64,000 nucleotides of DNA, from NCBI GenBank assembly GCA_037783545.1, contig JBBELK010000217.1, forward strand, positions 1,302,001 through 1,366,000, given 5' to 3'. Source of the DNA: Henricia sp. BOLD:AAB3569. Its lineage: Eukaryota; Echinodermata; Asteroidea; Spinulosida; Echinasteridae. The first letter of the stretch is position 1. Each line of letters starts with the position of its first letter. The notes under the pieces were generated by a model. The model saw nothing but the letters and a program-made list of their open reading frames with translations, had not been told where the DNA came from and made no database searches. A program made the position numbers and the translations under genes. Positions 27,801-39,800 of this stretch are shown here, piece after piece.

Positions 27801-30800
27801 CTGAGTATACAATGCTTTTCAAGTTACGTCGGGTAGGGCAGAACAAACCCTAATTAATATTGATTCCAAAGTGGTTGGTCAATCAGTGCCTTGTTATCCA
27901 CAAAAAATTTCTGAACTGTTCAAGAAAAGATATAAAGGAAAGACAAAATAGATTAAAACTTTGAATGCTTGCAAAAGTCTGAAGACAATTCCCCCCCCCC
28001 CCCCCTTGCTTTGTACAATAGGTCACAGTTCATCAACGAGAGGAGCAGGTGGCAAGTCATCAGCAACTAGCCAATCAGCTACTAGATGTGAATGATTGGC
28101 TGAGTGCCAAGCAACTACAGCTGGACCAGTGCTCAGGATTGGCTGCTGATAGAGAGATTAATGAAGCTAAGATACAACAACTCCAGGTGAGGGTTTAAAT
28201 GAAATAATGGTTGTATTTGTGTAGCTTACTCGATGTTGATGTGTGTGAATATGGTTTTACACCCTTATGGGGTACCCGGAAGAATGGTACCCCACAAGGC
28301 GAACAAAGGTGCCCCATAAGTCGGTCTTTGTCCACTTAGTACCCCACAAGGTAAGACCAGTGTTAAGCCTATGGGAAGAGTTTAGACAAAGGAAACAATA
28401 GAAGGACAAAAGGGAAGGAAGGAAGGGAGGGTAACAAAAGAGGTACCCCATAAGGGTTTAAAAACACGGAGTGTGACACCTGGATACTCAAGAATATGCA
28501 CCAACTTCTAATACATCCTGGTACAATTTTTCTATATAACGTATCTAACCTGGGCAGGGCAAAAATGTAAAAAAGTGTCAATCTTGGGAAATTATTTTAG
28601 AGAGACTTAAAATTAGAAAGGTATGTTGTCACACTATTTGTCGCCCTTTTGGGCTTAAGTATCTCCTTGAAGTTTAAATTTGTTTCTTTTATTTTGAGAC
28701 AAGATAAAGGCAGTTGTTTAAAAATAGTGTTGTTTGTCAAATGTACCCCCTTTACCACGGAAACTAAAGACCCACATCAGTTGTAAGCACACTTGGTGGC
28801 AAATTGACTCCAACTTTAATTTCTGATTAATCATGAAGATTGTTGAAATTTTTAGCCCATTTTATTGAATGGTTTTTTTTGTTTTTTTTGGAATGCATGA
28901 ACTCCTAACTGAAGTGTACCCAGCACGATATGTGGCAAAGGGACACCCCCTTATGCCCCTATACCTCAACACACCCTTTAGTTAACGCACCAGTCCACCC
29001 CCTAAAAACTGAAAGGAATTCCTTTAAAATACCTTGGATGCTTGAGACACAATGGGGGAACAATGAAAGAAGGGGGGGTGTACCCTCTGTAACATATCGT
29101 GCTGCATATGAACTGAAGAATAATAAGACATCGATGACATCTAACATGAGCAGCAATATGTTGGTTGTCAATAGCATTGGTGAGAAAAAACACCGTGTTT
29201 CAAAACCATCAGTTGGCTTCATAGTTCAATTGGTAGTGTGTCTGCATAATAAGCAGAAGATTGGCAGTTCAAATCCTGGTGCATCCGGATTGTCCAAACT
29301 TATTGACATTTGTCCACATTTCTATGGAAATAATTCACCCCTGCAGTCCTTGGGTCATTATTCCTAAAGTTCACCTATGTTTTGTAATTACTGTCAAGTT
29401 CCATAATAGTTATTTTTGCCATTCTAGGTTGTTCTGTCCACCCTTCCTGACGGTGAATCCCAACTACAATCTACCAAGGACCATGGTGAAGTCGTCTGTC
29501 CCACCACCGCCCCCGCTGGCCGTGACCGCATCAACCAGCAACTCCAGACAGCTGGAGACAAACTCAAGGCTCTCAAGGAGCAGGCCCAGCGCGCCCAGAG
29601 GAGGCTGAATGACAGCGTCGAACTGGCCAGGAGTTATGAGGAGAGATCCCAGGAGATGAGGGACTGGATCACAGAAGCAGACGGCATGCTGAAGGACGAG
29701 GGGGAAGAGGGGCAGGGTCTGCTGGAGGATAAACAGGTGCACCTGGAAAAAATTAAGGTGGGTCCAGGCAGCAAATTTGGGCGTTTCACAATACATAACG
29801 CCACCAAGCGTTTCTGTCAGAGAGGACATTCTCGGACAGAGCGGTTGACATCGGTGTATTTGACCAGCAGATGCTTACATGTGTAGGGTGACCCAAAAAT
29901 ACCACCCATGATAATGTATTAATGTTTGTGGGTGGCATTTGTATGGGGAGCTCACTCTGTTTTATTTCCTCTTTTTTTAAAAACAGTTTCATATGTCTGC
30001 ATCTCTAGAACTGACTTTGGTGTACAGTTACAGACAATGAGATTAATACATGATTGTACATGTATATTCTTAAATTTGATAGGCCTTGTGCGACAAGAGC
30101 CAGGAATTGCAACCAATCAGAGCCCAGGTTACATCTCTTGGTCAGCAACTGGTAGCCAGTAACCCAACAGCAGTGCACATTGGCAGTGAATCAACCAGAC
30201 TCACCGCTGGGTACCAGACTTTGCACATGAATCTCAAGGTATGGGTGCATACAAATCAATGCCTTTTGTGCTCGTATGTAGCTGGTGGCCAGTTGAATGT
30301 TAAATCACTATGATTATTTTAACCCTTTGGTTGCTGTGCTTTTCCAAACTATCCCAGCACTCTGTTTTTATTCAATGGTATTTTTCAGTGAATAAGTATG
30401 TTTTACAATTAATACAGTTGCTCATAGGCTAATGTATGGTGGCTTATCACAGGATAGGCAGTTTATGAAAACCACAAAGGATACATGCTGCCCTTTTAAA
30501 GGCCCTATGTATCATTTGCAAGATAATTCATCATAAAACAGGGAACAGGGGTCAAAAACTAAAATCTAGAAATATTTGCGTATCTATGATGATGATCCCT
30601 TTGCAGGATCGACTGCGTCAGGCAGAGAGGGCAGTCACCGAGCAGCAGAACTTCCAGACAGCGGTAGAGGACTTCTACAAGTGGTTACAAGCTGCTAGAG
30701 AGTCACTGTCCAACTGTCGGAATGTAGCAGGAGAGAAGACGGAGATTAGCGCAAGGCTGCAGGACCTGCAGGTAGCATTGTAACTTTAGATGTACTTAAC

Positions 30801-33800
30801 CTCTTGATGCCGGAGGACGTGTAAACACGTTCTGGCAATGTATTGATTGCTTTCCGGTGACGTTCACCCCTTCCATCCACCATTTTGGTGGGCATTTTTC
30901 ATGACCCACGTGGCTCGAGTAATAACCGGCAAAAAAAGCAAGAAAAGCGCATTGGTTGCACTTACCTCTGTTGCTTGAACTAGCTTTATGTTGTTGCGCC
31001 ATGGCTGTTGTATCGAGAAAGATAAAAACGCATTTCTTCAGGCTAAAAATCGCGATCAACTAAAAACACTTTCGTTTTTACAAGCCGAGTGCATGCTCAA
31101 TAATTTGAACATATCGCAACGCCTGCGTGCTGCATCTTCGAATGAAAATATGCTGGTGAGTATTTTTTTTACGCATGTTCATGTGCGTCTATTGGCGACT
31201 GTTGCCCACCACACATTCCCGGATGTTCTACGTCATCGAAAGCAATCAATAGTTCAAATGTCAGCTTTGCCATCATCTTCCATGGTTGATGTGTAAACCT
31301 GTCCATTGCCCAATATTCATTTGTACGTAGCATGTTTTATACTTAATGGCTGTGGAAGGCCTGTCAGTGTAGCAAATCTTGCTCTGTGGAGGCTGACTCG
31401 GAGTTTTGCAAAGTATGATCTTTTGGTGAGAAGATTCATACAGTAAATGTAGAAATGACTCAAGAGTCAGTATCTGTGGTGCTTGACCTGGGTCCTTTTT
31501 CATAAAAATTAAAAACATTCTAGGATTTAGGAACAATAAAACAAATTGTTCCTATCTTTAGAAACATGGGTTAAGAATGTTTATTTAAGAATGTTTCTAA
31601 GTGGGCTTTATGAAATAGGACCCTGGTCTTAACTTTTGGCCAATCACATTTGCCTTTAAAAAAAATTGGTATATTTTGCCAAAATAATCCTGGCGTCAGT
31701 TAAAGAGACCCGCTCTTGGGAAAACTTAATAAATCATAGAAAAATCGCAATAAGGTTTTACAAGTGGGTGTTATTTCCAGCAGTAGATTCCTTGTCAGTC
31801 ATTTTTGTTCGAGAGTATTTTTTATCCACTCCCCACTGAGCGGGGAGTGAAACTTGTTCTCGAACAGTGTTCACATGTTGGTTCTTTGCATTTGAAACTC
31901 TGTTCTCATGTTCTGGCAATATGCAAACGGGGTTTTGATACTATGTTTTGTCTCTCATTCCATATTTTGTGATTTTGTTTTCCATCAGGAGTTGATGTCC
32001 ATGCGACACCGTGGCCAGTCTCTCCTCAATTCAGCCTGCAGCAAGGCTGAACGAGTCATGCCGCAGACCTCCCCCACTGGCCAAGAGGCTATCCAAGCAC
32101 GCATTGCAGTCATGAGAGGAAACTATGCCAGTCTGCTTGAAGACACCATTACTGTTAAGGAGATGCTAGAGTCCTGCCTGCGAAATTGGAACAAGTAAGC
32201 TTGTTATTCTGCTGATAATGTCGTTAGAGCAAAAGCTCTTTATTGGGAGTTGTACAGAAATTGGGATCCAAAAACATAATAATAATGATCTTTTTGGAAT
32301 CGGCACCGTGATCTATATGGAATGACGCTATATAAAATGATTATTAAAGGCACAGGCTCGTCAGCAATGTGCGCGCGCCAAATTTGTGCCACGAAATACG
32401 CAGCTCCATGCCTCTGCCTTATGTTGCACAAATTTGTTTAATGTATACAACAGCAATAGTAATTAACCACTCACTTGCTATGCAATTTCGTGCAAGTTTA
32501 ATGTACCTCATTGCAGGCAGGTATGGTGAGGCTAGACCAAACTGTCCAAATGCCATACTTAAAGGTTTCCATAGATGTCTCACTGTAGTGGCAACATAAA
32601 ATAAAGGACGTGAAACTGTTCAAACACCAAACTAGAGCTAAACTTGAGTTAAACCAAAAATTGTCTCTGTAGACCGCTTTTCCTCTCCAGTCTACATGGT
32701 GCTAAATAGACTATAGACCTTTATCACTGTGCGGCCATCTTCCCTTTTCCCCTATTAAAATGAACGTGACCAAAGCGAGGCTTGCCGAAATAAAATAGTT
32801 TGGCCCCGTGTTGAAAATGTTCATTGTGTGCATCACTATGACATGCGCGCAGCGCGACCAACAAAATGCGCAACGCGGAAGACTGCACAACGCAGAAGAC
32901 TGCACGCGCTATCGCGCAGACACGCACACGCACTAATCATGCCCTACATGTACTATGGGGAACAAGACAAAGATGGACGCACCGTGATAAAGGTCTATTG
33001 AGGCACAACTGAGATAAACTGTTTCTGTTCAACCAAATTGAGATTGCTATCTTAACATGCCTGATCTTATGAATTTTTCTACTCTTTCTTTTTCAGATAC
33101 GAAGCTTGCTGTGACAAATTGTCTCGCTGGCTAGGAGAAACCAAGGGTCAAATAAGGACTGCTGCCGAGCTGAAGTCAACACTAGGCGAGAAGAAAGTGC
33201 AGCTTGAACGATGCAAGGTCAGGTTCTTATCTGTACAACATGTTGTTGCTGTCACAAACCAGATTGTGATTTTTCTTAAAAAGACAATGTAACTAGCATA
33301 AGTATATAAGAATTTTAATTAGATTTGTTTGTCCTTTCCCAATGTAGTTTATCAACACTGTGCACCATTTTAAAAAGTTCATAGTGTGCTTGGGTGGGAC
33401 TCTAGCCCACGACCACCTGAATTCAGTAGCAGATGTCTTAACTACCGAATGAGTTAAGACTATAGATTTTTTCTCTCACCCCAAGTTTCATTGTTATACC
33501 AAATACTGCATTTAGAAATGACTTCTAATTCTAGTAGTTGAAATATTCTATTGAGCTCCTGTGCACCACGCACACGTGTGTTGTCTGTGTTGTTTTGGGA
33601 GACAAATAAAACCACGTCACAATGCAGTAAGCGCGTGTTGCGCCTTTTCAAATACGGACGCACAGCGCAACACCAATGAGATGCCTTAATTTTTACTCCC
33701 AAAATTAAATTCTACAAGGTACCCATTAAATTCAACAAGGTTGCATGTAATTACCCATTTATAATCGACAGGCTCTCCAACAAGACCTTTCATCCCATCA

Positions 33801-36800
33801 AAAGGACATTGATACCCTAACTGAGCGTGCCCAGAAGCTTCTTGAAAGAAATCCAGAGGGTCTTCAGCCAATCAGCAAAGAGCTGCAGATGTTCACTGAC
33901 CAATACCAAGCAAGCATGGATGAAAACAAGGTACTCAGGCCACACTCTTATTGGACAACCATGATTTTCTTTCACTTAAAGAGCCCCTTATTTAGGATTT
34001 TTATCAATGGAATCTGTGCTTTAAAACCACTCTACTCAGTTAGTCATAAAAATCCTATTTGGAGCTTGCTTTGGGGGTTAAAACAAAGGTTTTTAGTTTT
34101 TATGCTAATGCAAATATGCATATTCATGACCAAGGTCACTATGTCACAAGAGGCAAACACAGGAAAATCACATTCAACTGTGCACAAAAGATTCCACTTT
34201 TTTCTCAATTTTCCTGAAACTTTTGTAATTCATGGCTGTTTGAGTTTGTTTTACATGTTGCCTGCTGTAAGCCATGACAAAACTGGGGGTAGAAACTGCA
34301 GCAATTTGCCACAAGTCCAACTTGAAGTCTTATGTTTTTTCTTAACTTTCCCTTCTGTCTTCCTTATGTGATGCACTCAAAACAGCGCCCTCTGTCTGTG
34401 ATTTATTGCAGTGAAATCTTCAAAGTTGAACAAGGCCACCTTTTATTGATTTTACATCCAAACGAACAATAGTATGTCTTGCTGAACAAGTAATCCGTCA
34501 TTATGAAGCAAAGCTTAGGCACAAAGTTGTTTAGCATGTCACAGGCCCTTTAAATGTCAGGGTGCCGCACAATGAAAAACCATACAAACTTCAACAAGCA
34601 AAAGTTTTAAAAATAACTTCCTTATTTTTCTATCCCCCCTCCCCCCAAGTTGGCCATTGAGAATCACACACAATCCGTGCTGGACCACAAGACATTTCAG
34701 CACAACCAACGTGAGTTTGCCAACTGGCTTCGAGATGCTAAAAACAAGTTGGCTACAGTCACTGATACATCAGGCAACAGCAAAGCAGTGCAGGTCAAGC
34801 TTGCTGCTCTTGAGGTATGTGTGGAGTTAATGGGGGAGTTTTGAAACAAAAGATTAGCAGTTAGCTGAGGAAAGCATACAGAGCTATGTTTTGACAATTT
34901 TAAAGACATTTTGGTCAGTTAAGGGGGCATTTTGGCAACACAGACCATATTTTCCAAAAAATACCTTTGTCTGGTCTCAAAATAAAATAAATAAGTTTCA
35001 GTTGTTCTGAAGAGATAACTTAGGCCCAAAAAGGGTTACAAATAGTGTGACAACATGCCTTTCTAAAAACCCAGTGTACAAATTTTCAATATACGCTTGT
35101 AACCGGGATGACCTAAAATGTAACACAAGTGTCCGTCCTGGTTACGAGCGTATATTGGAAATTTGTACACAGATTTGTACACAGATTTTGTTTGGGGGAG
35201 GCCGCCTCATATTATCTCTTCAGAACAACTTAAACTTATTTCTGTTATTTTGAGACTAGACAAAGGTATTTCCTCGAAAATATGGTCTGTGTTGCTAAAA
35301 TGTCCCCTTTACTGTGGAAAGACCCATATAGCAACTGCTGCATTGTATGGGTCAAAATTATGAAGATTCAGATTTTAGTGTTAAAAGCTAGAAAAATGTG
35401 TATATTTTACGCTCGGTAGAGTGTTGTTTTTTTTAACAATTGTACTGTAAATGCCTTAAAACTTGCTTTTAATGAGAGGGTGTAACATATTGCATGACAA
35501 AATCTCTCAGAAACATCCAAACAATACTTAAAAAACAATTTCACTTTTTTTGTCCATTTCTAGGCCAATTTTTTTGTCCTATCATTACAATTCATACATC
35601 ATTAGAAAACTTATTTAATGCCCCTTAATGAAAACCAAAAATCTCATTATTCAAAAATTGACCCATATTACTGATTTTGTGGTGGAGGGTCAAATATATC
35701 TTAAAGAGTTTTTTCCAGAAAAACAAAGATAAATTGAACTTAAGAGTCAGTCCACGAAAAGACCATGCAAAATCTTTAAAAATCGGCAAGGTGGGGGGTC
35801 AGCGAATCAAAGTCAAATTCTACCCACTTAACCCCCTTCTGGAACAATGAGACCCAGTGGAGTAGCTCGGCCAATAATCACACAGGGGCCGAGAACAAGG
35901 CACCAACAATTTCCGTCAAAAATGAGGGACTTCTGGGTAGTAATTTTTGAGACATTTTTAGCGTATAAATATCGTCGCGTTATTCGCTCTACCTAAATCG
36001 TATATTGTTGACCTGTACATCAAATGAAAGATCTGTTTCTGCTCTACACGATGGACCATAGACCCTGAGGTTGCAAGTAATCACGGCAGGTTTTTAGGCC
36101 TTGAGAAAACATACATCAGTTCCTGTAGTAAAAATACATCTTTTGCGCGCTGATTAATAACGCAATTAGTGCAGGGAAAAAAGTCACCAATCTTGGTCAA
36201 AAATATAGTTCAATTATCCAGCTACAAAAATAAAAAATAAAAATATTGTCAGCTTTTTTAGTTTGGCGTCGGGAGCGGAATGAATTTCTACCAATTCCAG
36301 TTAAAGCCACGCCCATCGTACTAGCGCGCTACCAACAGAGGGCGCCATCACATTGCACATTCCCGTCAGCGTGTTTTTTTTTTTTACACCGCAGCGAGGG
36401 GTACACCCCCATTTTTCAACCCGAATAGAGTAAGTTTCCAATGACTGATACTTCTCAAGTGACAATCTTGGAAATAGTCAGAACTCTTACTCTCACTATT
36501 AGAGAAAAAGAAGAACCGAGAAATTTCGAAAAATCCCAAACAACACTGAGATTCGAACCAAGGACCTAATGATTGCAAGTCGAGATCTCTTCTAACCAGA
36601 CCACGAAGCTGGTTGCGAAGCTGGTTGCTAAATTCCTTAAAAATAACCTACCCTAACCTGTTATATAGTCTCCTCTCAAGACGCTAAAAAGGTACAAAAC
36701 CCCTCGTTTTCCCCTTGCAGTGGTGTACAACAAAATTACGCTTCCCGTCAAGATGACGGCTGTTGATGTGCCGACTGTAGCATTGCAGTGAGATTTTGCT

Positions 36801-39800
36801 GATTTAGACCATTGTAGAAGCATTCAGTGTGGTATTTACCTGTTCTATCCGAATGAAAAGAAGACATTGAGCATTTGTAGATGCACAAAAGACATTCGGA
36901 GGCACTTGCAAAAGTGGAAAGTTGCTGCAAATGACGTAAAACTGGAATGGAAACTGATTCTCCTGCGCTGTAGTTTGTTTGATGTTGATGCTCATGGTGA
37001 TATGACAATATGCCCGGCACATAGGTACAAATTAGGGTTGAGTTGGACATTAACAAGGAAATGTACTCATTCACTCCATGAAGGAAAAACGAAACCATTT
37101 CGTGGTGTGAATAAAACAACAAGTCATGAGGTGTTTGATCGATGGGGTACCCTTCTCCCAGTAGGAACAGGTGAGTCATGTCATGCATGTGAGAGTTATG
37201 CACCTGATCAATTGTTCCCCCTCCCCCTCCCCGTGGGGATTCTTACTTTTGCGCGACGAAATCCCCACCCCTAGAGCAAAATTCACATTTACATGTATCA
37301 CATTATCAGTGGGTCAAAATCCCCACCCTTGGGCTCAGGTCAGATAATGCAGGCTGTTGTGCACCTCTTATCCATGGCTGATCTCGCAAGAAAAGTGAGC
37401 ATCAACATTTCAAGGTATGACTTCTCTGAGGTGCAGGCAGGAAAGGACATATGTGATCACAAGATTGCACCAATGAAAGCCCATATCGAGAGGTATGTAA
37501 ATGAAGGAAACAACGTACTTACTGCTGATGACATGCACACTGCCTTGGAGTCATATAATGGTGTGAGAGGATGCTATGCCGCCGTTATGACAATCGGTGA
37601 CATGCCTTCTTCACGTGAAGCTCCCAGATGGCCAGGTGTTACCAACTATACACATTTCTGTTTTGAGGAAGGTGGAGTGCGCTCCTGGCTTGCTACAACA
37701 TCGAGAACCAGTTCCACCCTTATGCGAAGCTGATCAAACGACCCCTTGACCCACTGAACACCGTTTACTCTGTTGACAGTACACTAAACCCAAAGTCTTA
37801 CCAGGAGTAATTTGTCAAAAAGAAGCCGTTCAGTTCTCCTGCCCGGAATCGAATTGCATCAAAACCTTCTGAACCGATGAGCTCCTCACACAACACTTGG
37901 CAGCAGGACAACATATGTTTCGTCCCCTGCGGGAATCTCGCGTTTTGACCAGATTGCACGTCAATGGGCTGAAAAGGTTGGTGAGATGCCACTTGGTACC
38001 TCTCATTCTGATAAAGGTGGCAGCTTCTGCCTCCATGTCCCAGCCACTCGAGTGTGGATGGGCTGGCAAAATGTCCAGGCCAAACAAGAGGTTCTCGCAG
38101 GAAATAAAGGATTTTTTTGCTTGCTCATTTCATGGTTGGAGATGAAACGGGAAAAAAGGAAAACCCAGAAACTGTGTCCCGCCGTCTGAAAAGTCGGTTC
38201 CGCAAAGACGATTGGTTAACTGTCCAGCAAATGACAAGTTACTTCTCCCGTCTCACTGTCCTGCAGAAATCAGGGACCCTCCAAGGACCTCTCTGATGTT
38301 GAGAACAGTGTGGAAATGGCTGAAAGACAGATTCTTGCAGATGCTGTGCAGGAGCAGTGTGGACTGTAGAGACTTGTCCTGCCCCTCACTTGCCACCACA
38401 CCCCTGCCGGTCTGGGGTACATCATAATTATTATACAAATATCACATAGTCTGAGTGTGAATAGTCGATATTAGCTCCCCAAGGTATTGGAAGTTGACAC
38501 GCTCGTGTGTGTGCACGCGCGTTGTACCGTCGCGGTGCTGTCGTGTGTACTGCGCGCTGTATGCGCTATGTCCGGTTGTTTCGTAAATCGCACGCGTAAT
38601 ACTATTAGTACACGTGCCAGCTCCCACCCTACCTGCCACTTTCCACCCCGCCTCCGTCCACCACCTCGCCCAATGCCCTGACCGCCCCCCTTTTGAAATT
38701 CGGAAATGGATATTTTTCACAATTTTACATTTGTTAGGGTTAGTGGAAAAAAGTGTGCACCCCCAGGTGCCCCCTCAGATGTCTCACCTAGTTACGCCAC
38801 ACCTTCCCACCCCACCCCATGCCATTCCTCCCCACCCCTGCCACTTTCCACTCTTGCTCCGCCTACCACCTCGCTCCAATGCCCTGGCTCGCCCCTGCCA
38901 TGCCTCTCCACCCCTGCCCCTAGCCACCCCGCCTCCACCCACCACCTTGCCCGAATGCCCTGACTCACCCCACCCCCTGCCATGCCTCCCCACCCCCTGC
39001 CATGCCAACCCACTCCTGCCTCACCCCCACCCCTGACATGCCTCCCCACCCCCTGCCATGCCAACCCACCCCTGCCTCCCTCCCCCCTCCCCCCCCCCCC
39101 CCCACTCCCGCCATGCCTCCCCACCCCTGCTACTCGCCACCCTACCTCATCCCCCCACCTCATCCCCCCACCCTTTCACACCACATCTTGATCGGGTTGC
39201 ATTAGGCATAGCCCCACCCTGCCGCACCCTGCTGTCTTCAGCCCAGCCCACCCCACCCCACCCCACCCCAACCCACCCCACCCCACCCCACCCCACCCCA
39301 CCCCACCCCACATTTGGAAAAACATGCAAATATAGGTTCCTCTCAAATGCATTGACTCCAGTTTAATTGGTAAACAGCTAGATACAATTATGAGGAAAAT
39401 TGAAGTCCCACTACACCATACTGAAAACTGCTGACAATTTTTTTATTAGTGCTGCCAAGAGATCACCATACCAGCACTCTTTCACCAAAAATTAATTACT
39501 GAAGGACCTGCACTAATGACAGTACGGTGGCTCAAAAATGACACATAATGTGCAACATATTTAGTGGTACCCTTTAATAATAACTTGCCATAGCCTTTTA
39601 TGAGTATTATTTTTTCTTGATTTGTAGTTCCCCAAATAGGTCAGGATACAACCTTTAAGACCCTGCAAGTTTGATTGCTCTGCGGCTTTCCATTGTTCAG
39701 CAGCAAGCGTTTGAAGTTATGTAGCCCAAAATAGCGAAAATAGCCCAATTATTACAAGTAAAATATATTTTGGGCTCTCATTTGTGGTACGGAGATTGGT

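Noticed and set aside
29464-29829. 121-codon minus-strand ORF
   Set aside because: It is the shadow of exon 24 on the opposite strand; the plus-strand exon has splice sites, frame continuity and repeat homology.
33889-34371. 160-codon plus-strand ORF after exon 29
   Set aside because: It begins in another frame from the exon 29 sequence and runs into intron 29; hydrophobic, with no family similarity and no acceptor. The region is better explained as a TTAA-bounded repeat.
38614-39366. Several overlapping proline/histidine-rich or glycine-rich ORFs on both strands
   Set aside because: They are a by-product of the C-rich satellite; all frames are open and compositionally identical.
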